Below are positions 36,266-46,085 of a stretch of 64,000 bases of DNA, in pieces. Position numbers and translations under genes: made by a program. Origin of the DNA: Actinomadura craniellae (GTDB lineage: Bacteria; Actinomycetota; Actinomycetes; Streptosporangiales; Streptosporangiaceae); the NCBI RefSeq assembly GCF_003289645.1, contig NZ_QLYX01000013.1:185754-249753 (forward strand). Direction: 5' to 3'. The stretch's first letter is position 1. Each line of letters begins with the position of its first letter. The notes under the pieces were generated by a model. The model did no database searches. It was given only the letters and a program-made list of their open reading frames with translations, and was not told where the DNA came from.

Positions 36266-37693
36266 ATGAGCGTGCACCCCTTCTGGCTGGCCGGACGGCC
36301 CGCGACCGGCGACGAGACGATCACGGTGACCCACCCGTACGACGGCCGGGTCGTCGGGACGGCGGCGGTGGCCACCCCGGCCCAGGTGGCGGAGGCGGTG
36401 GCCGCGGCCCACGCCGTGCGGGCCGAGGCGGCGGCGCTGCCCCTGCACGTCCGGGCCGAGGCGCTGGCCCAGGTCTCCCGGCGGCTGGCCGAGCGCGCCG
36501 AGGAGATCGCCCGGCTGATCACCGGCGAGAACGGCAAGCCGCTGCTGTGGGCGCGCGGCGAGGTGGCCCGCGCGGTCTCCACCTTCCGGTTTGCGGCTGA
36601 AGAGACCCGGCGCTGGAGCGGGGAGACGCAGCGGCTGGACACCGAGCCGGCGGCGGCGGGCCGGCTGGCCTATGTCTCCCGGGTGCCGCGCGGGCCGGTG
36701 CTGGCGATCACGCCGTTCAACTTCCCGCTCAACCTGACCGCGCACAAGGTCGCCCCGGCGATCGCGGTGGGCGCCCCGGTGGTGGTCAAGCCCGCTCCGG
36801 CGACCCCGCTGTCGGCGCTGCTGCTGGGCGAGCTGCTGGCCGAGACGGACCTGCCCGCCGGGATGTTCTCGGTGCTCCCGGTGCCCAACGACCGGGCCGC
36901 CGCGCTGACCGAGGACCCCCGGCTGCCGGTGGTGTCGTTCACCGGGTCCGGCCCGGTGGGCTGGATGATCCGGGACGCCGTGCCGCGCAAGCACGTCACG
37001 CTGGAACTCGGCGGCAACGCGGCGGTGGTGGTCTGCGCCGACGCCGACCTCGACCGGGCGGCCGGGCGGATCGCGTTGTTCTCCAACTACCAGGCCGGGC
37101 AGAGCTGCATCGCCGTCCAGCGGGTGTACGTGGAGCGCGCCGGCTACGAGACCTTCCTGCCGAAGCTGGTCGGCGCCGTCGAGGCGCTGGTCACCGGCGA
37201 CCCGTGGGACGAGACGACGCAGGTCGGCCCGATGATCAGCGAGGACGCGGCCGAGCGGGTGGCGGCCTGGGTGAAGGAGGCGGTGGCCGGGGGAGCGACG
37301 GTCCGCACCGGAGGCACCCGGGACGGCGCGACCTTCGCCCCGACCGTCCTGACCGAGGTGCCCGAGGGAGCCCTGGTGGAGTGCGAGGAGGTCTTCGGCC
37401 CGGTCATGATCGTCTCGCCGGTCGACGGGCTCGACGACGCGTTCGGCCGGGTCAACGCCTCCCGGTACGGCCTGCAGGCGGGCGTGTTCACCCGCTCGCT
37501 CGACGTGGCGTTCCGGGCCAACCGGGAACTGGAGGTGGGCGGTGTCGTGATCGGCGACGTCCCCTCCTACCGCGCCGACCAGATGCCCTATGGCGGGGTC
37601 AAGGAGTCGGGCGTGGGCCGGGAGGGGCTGCGCTCGGCGATGTTCGACTTCACCGCCGAGAAGGTGCTGATTCTCACCGACCTGCCACTGTGA
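36266..37693 (+). CDS. NAD(P)-dependent aldehyde dehydrogenase
   Basis: 475 residues from ATG 36266. ALDH superfamily: PFNFPLNLTAHKVAPAIAVGAPVVVKP is the Asn/Lys-containing cofactor region, and FTGSGPVG is the glycine motif. VTLELGGNA carries Glu247, and NYQAGQSC the catalytic Cys281. The C-terminal PYGGVKESGVGREG signature is intact. The substrate is not determined; in this class it is often a hydroxy- or succinic-semialdehyde-like compound. There is no ribosome-binding site and a -10 box lies 6 nt upstream, so it is probably leaderless. It is convergent with the next GNAT gene. Confidence 0.92.
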   Translation: MSVHPFWLAGRPATGDETITVTHPYDGRVVGTAAVATPAQVAEAVAAAHAVRAEAAALPLHVRAEALAQVSRRLAERAEEIARLITGENGKPLLWARGEVARAVSTFRFAAEETRRWSGETQRLDTEPAAAGRLAYVSRVPRGPVLAITPFNFPLNLTAHKVAPAIAVGAPVVVKPAPATPLSALLLGELLAETDLPAGMFSVLPVPNDRAAALTEDPRLPVVSFTGSGPVGWMIRDAVPRKHVTLELGGNAAVVVCADADLDRAAGRIALFSNYQAGQSCIAVQRVYVERAGYETFLPKLVGAVEALVTGDPWDETTQVGPMISEDAAERVAAWVKEAVAGGATVRTGGTRDGATFAPTVLTEVPEGALVECEEVFGPVMIVSPVDGLDDAFGRVNASRYGLQAGVFTRSLDVAFRANRELEVGGVVIGDVPSYRADQMPYGGVKESGVGREGLRSAMFDFTAEKVLILTDLPL

Positions 37694-37703
37694 GGCGTGT
37701 CGG

Positions 37704-38177
37704 TCAGGACCGGACCGGCCACAGGTGCTTTTCGAAGCAGAGGCTCAGCGGCGAGCCGACGTAGCGGCCGTAGGCGGGGACCCGGGTGTAGCCGGCCGAC
37801 TGGTACAGCCCGATCGACTCGGGCTGGAGGTCGCCGGTCTCCAGCCGTAGCCGCCGCACTTCCCGCTCCCGGGCCAGGTCCTCCACCCTGGCCAGCAGCA
37901 GCCGGGAGATCCCCTGGCCGCGGTGGATGGGCCGGACGTACATGCGGGTGACCTCGGCCATGCGCGGCCCGAGCGGAAGCAGGCCCGCGCAGCCGACCGG
38001 CTCGCGACCGATCCGGGCGACCAGGAAGGTGGCCTCCGGGTCGATCCCTTGCGGTGCCTCGTCGGTGCCCGCGTAGCGCTCTTCCAGTTCCGTCTGCTGC
38101 TCGGCGCACAGCGCCACCACGGCCGGGTCGTAGTACGAAGCGGGGCTGACCTCGATGGACACGCTGATCTGCTTCAC
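37704..38177 (-). CDS. GNAT-family N-acetyltransferase
   Basis: 157 residues. GNAT motif A is visible as EVTRMYVRPIHRGQGISRLLLARVEDLARE (the RGQG acetyl-CoA loop), with GLYQSAGYTRVPAYG as motif B. The substrate is unknown. Start GTG 38177 has TAACGT (38184-38189 on the minus strand) exactly 6 nt upstream and no ribosome site, again the leaderless pattern. Its end is 10 nt from the aldehyde dehydrogenase end. Confidence 0.87.
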   Translation of the reverse strand: MKQISVSIEVSPASYYDPAVVALCAEQQTELEERYAGTDEAPQGIDPEATFLVARIGREPVGCAGLLPLGPRMAEVTRMYVRPIHRGQGISRLLLARVEDLAREREVRRLRLETGDLQPESIGLYQSAGYTRVPAYGRYVGSPLSLCFEKHLWPVRS

Positions 38178-38228
38178 GCTTCGACGTTACGTCGGCGGTG
38201 TTAGAGCGATGTTAATGAGGCGTGTCCG

Positions 38229-39128
38229 TTAAGCACGCTGGGCTCGCAGGTAAAGGCGGCGGGCGATGAGGCCGAACCGGGGTGCGTACATCGTCCGGGA
38301 GTCGCCGGCGTACTTGAAGCTGCTGATCGAGACGAGCAGGCCCGTTCCGGTGGCGGAGTCGAACCGGGTCAGCCACGGCCCGCCGCTGGCCCCCCGGGTC
38401 ATGTCGCACGCCAGCCCCTGGCCGCCGGCGGAGCTGTGCGGGTCGCGGCGGGTCCGGCCCGCGCAGTAGGCGAGCCGCTCGCCGTCGTAGCGCCCCACCG
38501 CCGGGTAGCCGAAGACGTGGACGCGTCGCTCCCGGCGCCAGCCGAACACGATCCGCGGGGCGCCGACGGCGTCGGTCACGTGCCGGCCGTCGGCGGGGGC
38601 CAGCGCCACCATGGCGACGTCGAAGTTGTCGTCGGCGCGGTGCGACCACCGGCCGGACACGAACATCCGCCGCGCAGTGAAGCCCCCATACGGGCCGCCG
38701 CCGTCCTGGTAGCCCGGCACGAAGATCCAGTTTTCGGCCCAGGCTCCGGTGCCGTCCTTGACGCAGTGCCCCGCGGTGACGACCACGTCGCGGTTGGCGC
38801 TGCGCACCGTGCTGCCCGAGCAGATCTGGTCGCGTCCGCCGAGGGTGAAGAACACCTTGCCGGTGCTGCGGCTGACCGTGCCGGCGCCCGCGTAGAGGGC
38901 GCCGCTGCTCTGCCGGGACATCACCCGGCGTTCGGCGGGCGCGGGGTGGGCCGCGCGGAGCATGCGGTCGGGGGTCCAGTAGCCGAGCACCCGCCGCTCC
39001 AGTTCGGCGCTCATCGGCACCCGGCGCTCGACCACGTCCCGGCCGCCGCCGGGCCACATCGCGCCGACCGGGCCGGCGAGACCCACCAGGAGGGGGAGGA
39101 GGAGAACGCTGTAGCCGAGCCTGTCCAT
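38229..39128 (-). CDS. Secreted trypsin-like (S1) serine protease
   Basis: 299 residues from ATG 39128. A signal peptide ([18 protein letters not shown]) is followed by a propeptide-like region. The catalytic triad of chymotrypsin-fold enzymes is visible: VVVTAGHCV (His), FDVAMVAL (Asp), and [11 protein letters not shown] (Ser). The V8/glutamyl-endopeptidase-like arrangement and short length fit a streptogrisin-type secreted protease. The gene is divergent from dxr. Activity and substrate are not inferable. Confidence 0.88.
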   Translation of the reverse strand: MDRLGYSVLLLPLLVGLAGPVGAMWPGGGRDVVERRVPMSAELERRVLGYWTPDRMLRAAHPAPAERRVMSRQSSGALYAGAGTVSRSTGKVFFTLGGRDQICSGSTVRSANRDVVVTAGHCVKDGTGAWAENWIFVPGYQDGGGPYGGFTARRMFVSGRWSHRADDNFDVAMVALAPADGRHVTDAVGAPRIVFGWRRERRVHVFGYPAVGRYDGERLAYCAGRTRRDPHSSAGGQGLACDMTRGASGGPWLTRFDSATGTGLLVSISSFKYAGDSRTMYAPRFGLIARRLYLRAQRA

Positions 39129-39248
39129 GGCCGCCAGTGTCCAACACGCTGGGTGAATGTGCGACCACTTCACGTCAAGTCGCCCTGGTCGCCGCCGAAC
39201 TCGCCGGGCCCAGGCCGGACGACCTCCCGCAGCCGCCACAATGGGCGC

Positions 39249-40469
39249 ATGACCGATGAGACCCCTCCCGGCCGGGCCGCTGGCCGTGCCGCTCGCCGTG
39301 ACGTCGTCGTGCTCGGCTCCACCGGCTCGATCGGCACCCAGGCGCTCGACGTCATCCGCCGCAACCCGGAGCGGTTCCGGGTGGTCGGGCTGGCCGCCGG
39401 AGGCGGCCGGGTCGACCTGCTGGCCGAGCAGGCGCTGGAGTTCCGGCCGGAGGTGGTCGCGGTGGCCCGCGCCTCCGCCGTCCAGGACCTGCAACTGGCC
39501 TTCTACGCCGAGGCGCAGCGGCGCGGCTACGCCTCGGGCGACTACCCGATCCCCAAGATCGCCGCCGGGCCGGACGCCGTCGCGGAGGCCGCCGCGTGGC
39601 CCTGCGACGTGGTGCTCAACGGCGTCACCGGGGCGCTCGGCCTGTCGTCCACGCTGGCCGCGCTGGACGCCGGCCGGACTTTGGCGCTGGCCAACAAGGA
39701 GTCGCTGATCGTCGGCGGGCCGCTGGTCAAGGAGCGGGCCCGGCCCGGCCAGATCGTGCCGGTCGACTCCGAGCACTCGGCGCTGGCCCAGTGCCTGCGC
39801 GGCGGGACGGAGCGGGAGGTGCGCCGGCTGGTGCTCACCGCCAGCGGCGGGCCGTTCCGCGGCCGGACGAGGGCGGAGTTGGCCGACGTCACGCCCGAGC
39901 AGGCGATGGCCCACCCCACCTGGGACATGGGGCCGGTCATCACGATCAACTCGGCCACCCTGGTGAACAAGGGGCTGGAGGTCATCGAGGCCCACCTGCT
40001 GTTCGACATCCCCTTCGACCGGATCGGGGTGATGGTGCACCCGCAGTCGGTGATCCACTCGATGGTGGAGTTCGTGGACGGCTCGACGCTCGCCCAGGCG
40101 AGCCCGCCCGACATGCGGCTGCCGATCGCGCTCGGCCTGACCTGGCCCGAGCGGGTGCCGGACGCGGCGCCGGGCGTCGACTGGACGCGGGCGCACACCT
40201 GGGAGCTGACCCCCCTGGACGACGAGGCGTTCCCGGCGGTGGCGCTGGCCCGGCACGTGGGCGGGCTGGGCGGCACCGCGCCCGCGGTCTACAACGCGGC
40301 CAACGAGGAGTGCGTCGAGGCCTTCCGGCAGGGCCGGCTGCCTTTCCCGGGTATCGTCGAGACCGTTGCCCAGGTCGTCGCGGACCACGACGTCGATTCC
40401 GCGCCGACCCTCGAAGGTGTGCTGGCCGCGGACGCGTGGGCCCGTGGCCGGGCTCGTGAGCTCAGCTGA
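39249..40469 (+). CDS. dxr: 1-deoxy-D-xylulose 5-phosphate reductoisomerase
   Basis: Second step of the MEP isoprenoid pathway. The ATG at 39249 has CACAAT (39237-39242) 6 nt upstream and no ribosome site, so it is probably leaderless. 406 residues. NADPH motif [38 protein letters not shown]; the substrate loop [36 protein letters not shown]. Downstream comes ispG after 110 nt, without the site-2 protease gene normally found in between in actinobacteria. Confidence 0.96.
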   Translation: MTDETPPGRAAGRAARRDVVVLGSTGSIGTQALDVIRRNPERFRVVGLAAGGGRVDLLAEQALEFRPEVVAVARASAVQDLQLAFYAEAQRRGYASGDYPIPKIAAGPDAVAEAAAWPCDVVLNGVTGALGLSSTLAALDAGRTLALANKESLIVGGPLVKERARPGQIVPVDSEHSALAQCLRGGTEREVRRLVLTASGGPFRGRTRAELADVTPEQAMAHPTWDMGPVITINSATLVNKGLEVIEAHLLFDIPFDRIGVMVHPQSVIHSMVEFVDGSTLAQASPPDMRLPIALGLTWPERVPDAAPGVDWTRAHTWELTPLDDEAFPAVALARHVGGLGGTAPAVYNAANEECVEAFRQGRLPFPGIVETVAQVVADHDVDSAPTLEGVLAADAWARGRARELS

Positions 40470-40579
40470 AGAATTCACGCCCGGAAACAGTAGATATCGG
40501 ATAACAGTCCAGACACTTCCGGCACCTAGGCTTGGGGCCGCACCACCGGCCCCCGCCCCCCCCACAGCGAGAGAGAGCG

Positions 40580-41749
40580 ATGAGCGTTCAACTAGGAATG
40601 CCCGGGGTCCGCGGTCAGGACGGCCCGGCCAGGCTCGCCGAGCGGCGCCGGTCCCGGCAGATCATGGTCGGATCGGTGCCGGTGGGCGGCGACGCCCCGG
40701 TGTCGGTGCAGTCCATGACCACCACGGTCACCGCGGACGTCAACTCCACCCTCCAGCAGATCGCGCAGCTGACCGCGGCCGGCTGCCAGATCGTCCGGGT
40801 GGCGGTGCCCTCCCAGGACGACGCCGAGGCGCTGCCGCAGATCGCCCGCAAGTCCTCGATCCCGGTGATCGCCGACATCCACTTCCAGCCCAAGTACGTG
40901 TTCGCCGCGATCGAGGCCGGCTGCGCGGCGGTCCGGGTGAACCCGGGCAACATCAAGAAGTTCGACGACAAGGTCGGTGAGATCGCCCGGGCCGCCAAGG
41001 ACGCCGGCACCCCCATCCGGATCGGCGTCAACGCCGGGTCGCTGGACAAGCGCCTGCTGGAGAAGTACGGCAAGCCCACGCCCGAGGCGCTGGTGGAGTC
41101 CGCGCTGTGGGAGTGCTCGCTGTTCGAGGAGCACGACTTCCGCGACATCAAGATCTCGGTCAAGCACCACGACCCGGTCGTGATGATCCAGGCCTACCGG
41201 CTGCTGGCCCAGCGGTGCGACTACCCGCTGCACCTGGGCGTGACCGAGGCGGGCCCGGCCTTCCAGGGCACGATCAAGTCGGCCGTGGCCTTCGGTTCCC
41301 TGCTGGCCGAGGGCATCGGCGACACGATCCGGGTGTCGCTGTCGGCGCCTCCGGTCGAGGAGGTCAAGGTCGGCATCCAGATCCTGGAGTCGCTGAACCT
41401 GCGGCAGCGCGGCCTGGAGATCGTCTCCTGCCCGTCCTGCGGCCGGGCCCAGGTTGACGTCTACACCCTCGCCGAGGAGGTCACCGCGGGCCTGCAGGGC
41501 TTCCCGGTGCCGCTGCGGGTGGCCGTGATGGGCTGCGTCGTCAACGGCCCCGGTGAGGCCCGTGAGGCCGACCTCGGGGTGGCCTCCGGCAACGGCAAGG
41601 GCCAGATCTTCGTCAAGGGCGAGGTCATCAAGACCGTCCCCGAGTCCCAGATCGTCGAGACCCTGATCGAGGAGGCCATGCGCATCGCCGAGGAGATGGG
41701 CATCGAGGTCTCCGAGGACGGTCCCGGCGCCGAGGTGGTCGTCGGCTGA
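40580..41749 (+). CDS. ispG: 4-hydroxy-3-methylbut-2-enyl diphosphate synthase
   Basis: Iron-sulfur enzyme of the MEP pathway. ATG 40580 is preceded by GAGAGAG. 389 residues. The TIM-barrel part shows [17 protein letters not shown] and [18 protein letters not shown]; the C-terminal part holds the Cys ligands in [10 protein letters not shown] and [15 protein letters not shown] for the [4Fe-4S] cluster. It is the second MEP gene after dxr. The spacer 40470-40579 contains an AT-rich segment (AGTAGATATCGGATAAC near 40489-40505) that may be a promoter. Confidence 0.96.
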   Translation: MSVQLGMPGVRGQDGPARLAERRRSRQIMVGSVPVGGDAPVSVQSMTTTVTADVNSTLQQIAQLTAAGCQIVRVAVPSQDDAEALPQIARKSSIPVIADIHFQPKYVFAAIEAGCAAVRVNPGNIKKFDDKVGEIARAAKDAGTPIRIGVNAGSLDKRLLEKYGKPTPEALVESALWECSLFEEHDFRDIKISVKHHDPVVMIQAYRLLAQRCDYPLHLGVTEAGPAFQGTIKSAVAFGSLLAEGIGDTIRVSLSAPPVEEVKVGIQILESLNLRQRGLEIVSCPSCGRAQVDVYTLAEEVTAGLQGFPVPLRVAVMGCVVNGPGEAREADLGVASGNGKGQIFVKGEVIKTVPESQIVETLIEEAMRIAEEMGIEVSEDGPGAEVVVG

Positions 41750-41803
41750 TCTCGATGCGATGAGCGATCGTTCGCGGAGCGTTATCGGGGTACTACTCGC
41801 CGT

Positions 41804-43312
41804 GTGCTGAAGATTATCGTTGCCGCGCTGACCGGTATGTCCGTGACCGCGGGATTGCTGTCCCCTCCCGTCGTAGCGGAGCGCGCCAGCATCGTCTGGA
41901 GTCCCTGTCCGGCCCGGGACCCGGTCGCGGGAGACAAACTCGCCGGGCTCGAGTGCGGCACGCTCCGGGTGCCGCTCGACCACGACCGGCCGCAGGGCGA
42001 GCAGATCACCCTCGCGCTGACCCGGGCCCGGCACACGGCGCCCCGCTCCCAGGGTGCGGTGCTGCTGAATCGCGGCGGCCCCGGCGCGTACGGCCGTGAC
42101 ATGCCCGCCTTCTTCCGTAGCGCGCTGCCCGCCTCGGTCGCGTCCCAGTACGACTGGATCGGGTTCGACCCGCGCGGGGTGGGCGCCAGCCGGCCCGCCC
42201 TGGTCTGCGACGAGAGCTACGAGTACCCCGGGGGGCCGCGGCCCGACACGGTGCCCGCCACGGTCGCCGACGAGGAACGCTGGAAGCGCCGGGCCCGCGC
42301 TTTCGCCGACGACTGCGCCCGGCGGTACGGCCGGGTGCTCCCGCACATGGGCACGGCCGACGTGGCCCGTGACCTGGAGGCGATCCGGGTGGCGCTCGGC
42401 GAGCGGCAGCTGAACTACTTCGGCTACTCCTACGGCACCTACCTCGGCGCGGTGTACGCCTCGCGCTACCCGCAGCGGGTGCGGCGGATGGTGCTCGACA
42501 GCGTCGTCCATCCCGCCAACGTCTGGTACAAGGCCAACCTGTCCCAGGACGTCGCGTTCGAGGGGCAGATCCGCACTTTCTTCGCCTGGGTCGCCCGCAA
42601 CCACGCGATCTACCGGCTGGGCACGGACCCGAAGGCGGTGGAGCAGGCCTACTACCGGGCACGCGCCGCGGTGAAGGCCAAGCCGATCGGCGGGAAGATC
42701 GGTCCCGCCGAGTTCGACGACGCCTTCCTGCCGGCGGGCTACGGCGACAACAACTGGCCGAAACTGGCGCTGGCGCTGTCCAGCCTGGTGGCCGACAAGG
42801 ACGCGTCACCCCTGCTGCAGGTGTGGCAGCCGCCGGACTGGAACGAGCAGAACTCCTACACGATCTACAACGCGGTGCAGTGCCGCGACGCGGCCTGGCC
42901 GCGCGACTGGAAGACCTGGCACGACGACAACTGGCGGCTCTACCGGTCGGGCTACCGTTTCGAGACCTGGAGCAACGCCTGGTTCAACGCCCCGTGCGCC
43001 TTCTGGCCGGTGCCGGGCGGGCCCGCTCCCGCGATCGGCGGGACGGGAGTGCCGCCGATGCTGCTCATCCAGTCCACCCAGGACGCCGCCACCCCGTACT
43101 CCGGGGCGCTGGAGATGCACCGCCGGTTCCCGGGCTCGCGTCTGGTGGTCGTGCGGGACAACGGCGACCACGGGGTCGCGCTGGACGCGAACCAGTGCGT
43201 CGACTCCCGGGTGGCGCACTATCTGGGGACCGGCGTGCTGCCCGCGGACGTTCCCGGCCCGGACGCCTTCTGCGCCCCGCTGCCGCCACCGGCCGCCGCC
43301 GCGGCGCGGTGA
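41804..43312 (+). CDS. Secreted S33 (tripeptidyl aminopeptidase-like) alpha/beta-hydrolase
   Basis: 502 residues. A signal peptide (MLKIIVAALTGMSVTAGLL) is followed by the S33 SlpD/Tap-like fold: LLNRGGPGAYG, DWIGFDPRGVGAS, nucleophile elbow FGYSYGTYLG (Ser209), QSTQDAATP (Asp), and NGDHGVAL (His). Members are secreted proline-type or tripeptidyl aminopeptidases of actinomycetes. The GTG start at 41804 has no ribosome site, with TACTAC at 41791-41796 7 nt upstream, suggesting a leaderless message. It lies between ispG and the GNAT gene, which are adjacent in mycobacteria. Confidence 0.87.
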   Translation: MLKIIVAALTGMSVTAGLLSPPVVAERASIVWSPCPARDPVAGDKLAGLECGTLRVPLDHDRPQGEQITLALTRARHTAPRSQGAVLLNRGGPGAYGRDMPAFFRSALPASVASQYDWIGFDPRGVGASRPALVCDESYEYPGGPRPDTVPATVADEERWKRRARAFADDCARRYGRVLPHMGTADVARDLEAIRVALGERQLNYFGYSYGTYLGAVYASRYPQRVRRMVLDSVVHPANVWYKANLSQDVAFEGQIRTFFAWVARNHAIYRLGTDPKAVEQAYYRARAAVKAKPIGGKIGPAEFDDAFLPAGYGDNNWPKLALALSSLVADKDASPLLQVWQPPDWNEQNSYTIYNAVQCRDAAWPRDWKTWHDDNWRLYRSGYRFETWSNAWFNAPCAFWPVPGGPAPAIGGTGVPPMLLIQSTQDAATPYSGALEMHRRFPGSRLVVVRDNGDHGVALDANQCVDSRVAHYLGTGVLPADVPGPDAFCAPLPPPAAAAAR

Positions 43313-43423
43313 GCCGGCGCGGCCGTGCGGGCCGGCCGCAGACGGCACACCGGTGGGCACCCGCGACACCGGACCGGCATAGGCTGGTGTCGTGGAGCCG
43401 ACGCAGTCCCTGGGCGGGTAGCC

Positions 43424-44272
43424 ATGCGCATGCTCGGGTCGTTGCCGGTACGCGTTCTCGACGACCGCTACCGGGACGAGGTGCTGTCGATCCTCGACTC
43501 CGACCCGGTCGAGAACGTGTTCGTCGCCTCGCGGGTGCACGCCGCGGGGCTGGAGCCCGGGCATCTCGGCGCCCAGATGTGGGGTTACCTGCGTGACGGC
43601 CGGCTGACCTCGCTGTGCTACTCGGGGGCGAACCTCATCCCGATCGCCGCCACCGGCGAGGCGCTGCGCGCGTTCGCCGAGCGGGCCCGTGCCCAGGGCC
43701 GGCGCTGCTCGTCCATCGTCGGGCCGCTGCCGGCGGTCGCCGAGCTGTGGGATCTGCTGGAGCCGTACTGGGGTCCGGCGCGCGCCATCCGGACGGCCCA
43801 GCCGGTGCTGGCCACCTCGCAGGTCGCGCGGGTGGCCGCCGATCCGGCCGTGCGCCGGGTGCGGATGGCCGAGTTCGACATCGTCTACCCCGCGTGTGTG
43901 GCGATGTTCACCGAGGAGGTCGGCGTCTCGCCGCACTCGGGTGACGGGGGAATGCTCTACCGGTCGCGGGTGGCCGAGCTGATCAGGGCCGGCCGGTCGT
44001 TCGCCCGGATCGAGAACGGCCGGGTGTTGTTCAAGGCGGAGGTGGGCGCGGTCACCCCGTACGCGTGCCAGGTGCAGGGGGTGTGGGTGCACCCGGACCT
44101 GCGTGGCCGGGGGCTGTCGGTGCCGGGCATGGCGGCGCTGGTCGCGGAGGCGCTGCGCACCATCGCCCCCACGGTCACGTTGTACGTGAACGACTACAAC
44201 GTCCGGGCCCGGGCCGCCTACGAGCACGTCGGGTTCGCCGAGGTCGGCACCTTCATGTCCGTGCTGTTCTGA
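43424..44272 (+). CDS. DUF4081-GNAT acetyltransferase
   Basis: 282 residues from ATG 43424. The N-terminal half is DUF4081-like (VLSILDSDPVENVFVASRVHAAGL, WGYLRDGRLTSLCYSGANLIP). The C-terminal half is GNAT (QVQGVWVHPDLRGRGLSVPGMAALV acetyl-CoA loop, VNDYNVRARAAYEHVGFAEVG). In mycobacteria an orthologue sits immediately after ispG. Its conserved location suggests a role linked to the ispG/MEP region, but the acetylated target is unknown. Confidence 0.87.
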   Translation: MRMLGSLPVRVLDDRYRDEVLSILDSDPVENVFVASRVHAAGLEPGHLGAQMWGYLRDGRLTSLCYSGANLIPIAATGEALRAFAERARAQGRRCSSIVGPLPAVAELWDLLEPYWGPARAIRTAQPVLATSQVARVAADPAVRRVRMAEFDIVYPACVAMFTEEVGVSPHSGDGGMLYRSRVAELIRAGRSFARIENGRVLFKAEVGAVTPYACQVQGVWVHPDLRGRGLSVPGMAALVAEALRTIAPTVTLYVNDYNVRARAAYEHVGFAEVGTFMSVLF

Positions 44273-44470
44273 CGGCCGTTCTGACGGGTTCCTTGACGCC
44301 GTGCGGTATCCGGCATGATCAGGTTATTGGGCTGAACGGTAATTTATTGGCGTTTTCATGTTCACTCAGGACATTGACCTCATAAACGATTAGTTACACG
44401 ATTCTCCTCATCGGTCTTCATGACCCGGGCCGTCCACCGGCGGCCCTCCCCCTCGGTCAAGGAGTCATGG

Positions 44471-45619
44471 ATGAGGAAGCTCCCGCTCGCCTTCGCCGCC
44501 GCCCTACCCCTCGTGGCGGCGATGGCCGCTCCGGCCCAAGCGGCCATCCCCCAGGTCGCGGTCACCGCCGCACCCCCGGGACAGGCGATCACCGGTCAGT
44601 ACATCGTGACCCTCAAGAAGGGTGCCTCGGTCACCCGCGCCGTCAACCGTGACCGGCTGCGCACCCTGCACCGCTACGACAGGGCGATGAACGGGTTCGC
44701 CGCCCGGCTGTCGTCCACCCAGCTGTCGCGGCTGCGGACCAGCCCCGACGTCCTCGCGATCGAACAGGACGGGATCGCGACGATCAGCACCACCCAGAAC
44801 TCGCCGCCGTCCTGGGGCCTGGACCGGATCGACCAGGCCAGGCTGCCGCTGTCGGCGAGCTACACCTACACGGCCACCGGGGCCGGGGTGTACGCGTACG
44901 TGATCGACACCGGTATCGCCACCGGCCATCCGGACTTCGGCGGCCGGGCGGTCAACGTCTTCGACGGCCTCGGTGGCAACGGCGTCGACTGCAACGGCCA
45001 CGGCACGCACGTCGCCGGGACGGTCGGCGGCACCTTGCACGGCGTGGCCAAGCAGGTGGGCCTGCGCGGGGTACGGGTGCTCAACTGCCAGGGCTCCGGC
45101 TCCTATTCGGCGATCATCGCGGGCGTGAACTGGGTGGCGTCCAACCACCAGAAGCCGGCCGTGGCCAACATGTCGCTGGGCGGCAGTTCCTCCACCGCGA
45201 TCGACAATGCCGTCAACAACCTGGCGAACTCGGGCGTCTTCGTGGCCGTGGCCGCGGGCAACAGCAACTACAACGCGTGCTACTACTCGCCCGCCCGGGC
45301 CGCGAACGTGGTCACCGTGGCGGCCAGCACCCGCAGCGACGCCAAGGCCTCCTACAGCAACTACGGCTCCTGCGTGGAGCTGTACGCGCCCGGCTCGGAC
45401 ATCCGCTCGACGGTGCTGAACAACGGCACCGCCTCCTTCAACGGCACCTCGATGGCCTCGCCGCACGTGGCCGGGGTCGCCGCCCTCTACAAGGCGCGCA
45501 ACGGCGACGCGTCCTTCTCCACGATCCGCACCTGGCTGGTGAACACCGCGACCCCCAACGTGATCACCGGCAACCGGTCGGGCACGCCCAACCGGCTGCT
45601 GTCGACCGGCGGGCTCTAG
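44471..45619 (+). CDS. Secreted subtilisin-like serine protease (S8)
   Basis: 382 residues from ATG 44471, 6 nt after AAGGAG. Signal peptide at about 1-25 (MRKLPLAFAAALPLVAAMA). An inhibitor I9 prodomain follows at about 38-105 (ITGQYIVTLKKGASV). The mature S8 domain carries catalytic Asp146 (AYVIDTGIA), His177 (CNGHGTHVAG) and Ser327 (FNGTSMASPHVAG), with a proteinase-K-type arrangement. The upstream AT-rich leader (44273-44470) and a double hairpin downstream mark an independent transcription unit. Confidence 0.94.
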   Translation: MRKLPLAFAAALPLVAAMAAPAQAAIPQVAVTAAPPGQAITGQYIVTLKKGASVTRAVNRDRLRTLHRYDRAMNGFAARLSSTQLSRLRTSPDVLAIEQDGIATISTTQNSPPSWGLDRIDQARLPLSASYTYTATGAGVYAYVIDTGIATGHPDFGGRAVNVFDGLGGNGVDCNGHGTHVAGTVGGTLHGVAKQVGLRGVRVLNCQGSGSYSAIIAGVNWVASNHQKPAVANMSLGGSSSTAIDNAVNNLANSGVFVAVAAGNSNYNACYYSPARAANVVTVAASTRSDAKASYSNYGSCVELYAPGSDIRSTVLNNGTASFNGTSMASPHVAGVAALYKARNGDASFSTIRTWLVNTATPNVITGNRSGTPNRLLSTGGL

Positions 45620-45625
45620 AGGACT

Positions 45626-45658
45626 GCACCGGGCCCCTTCCACGGCGCGGCCCGGTGC
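45626..45658. terminator. Hairpin after the subtilisin gene
   Basis: Perfect 10-bp stem GCACCGGGCC (45626-45635) with complement 45649-45658 and a 13-nt loop. Confidence 0.65.
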
Positions 45659-45661
45659 GAG

Positions 45662-45694
45662 GCGGCCCCGCGAGGCGCACCCTCGCGGGGCCGC
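45662..45694. terminator. Strong bidirectional terminator hairpin
   Basis: Perfect 14-bp stem GCGGCCCCGCGAGG (45662-45675) with complement 45681-45694 and a 5-nt loop. It separates the plus-strand subtilisin gene from the minus-strand DUF3037 gene. Confidence 0.8.
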
Positions 45695-45701
45695 TGGGCG
45701 T

Positions 45702-46085
45702 TCAGGTGACGAGCAGCCCGAGCAGCCGGTCGAGTTCGGCCGCGGGATCGCCGGTGAGGCCCGCGTGCACCGGCCCCGGCTGGACGATCGTGCTGCGCGG
45801 GGCGGTGAGCCAGCGGAACCGGCTGCCCGGCGACTCGGTGGCGGCCTGCCCGGCCTGGTCGCCGCCCCCGCACAGCGCGGTCACCGCCCGCAGCGCGGAC
45901 CTTACGCCGTCAAGGTCCAGCGCGGGGTCGAGGGCGTGCAGCCGGACCTCGTCCACGTGGACCCGGCAGCCCAGGAAGTCACGGGCCCGGCAGTGCACCA
46001 CGACGCCGACGTTCATCGACTCGCCGCGCTCGATCCGCGGGATGACGCGCAGCACCGCGTACTCGTAGACGGTGGGGGCGCTCAT
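45702..46085 (-). CDS. DUF3037 protein
   Basis: 127 residues from ATG 46085, whose start overlaps the HipA-like stop by 4 nt (ATGA). DUF3037 character: YEYAVLRVIPRIERGESMNVGVVVHCRARDF at the N-terminus and LDGVRSALRAVTALCGG centrally. DUF3037 genes are commonly the second gene after a HipA-like kinase, so the pair is a conserved module, probably a toxin-like or signalling pair. Biochemistry unknown. Confidence 0.82.
   Translation of the reverse strand: MSAPTVYEYAVLRVIPRIERGESMNVGVVVHCRARDFLGCRVHVDEVRLHALDPALDLDGVRSALRAVTALCGGGDQAGQAATESPGSRFRWLTAPRSTIVQPGPVHAGLTGDPAAELDRLLGLLVT

Noticed and set aside
40592..42604. 670-residue minus-strand open frame opposite ispG and the S33 peptidase
   Set aside because: Complement of conserved genes, biased composition, no domain.
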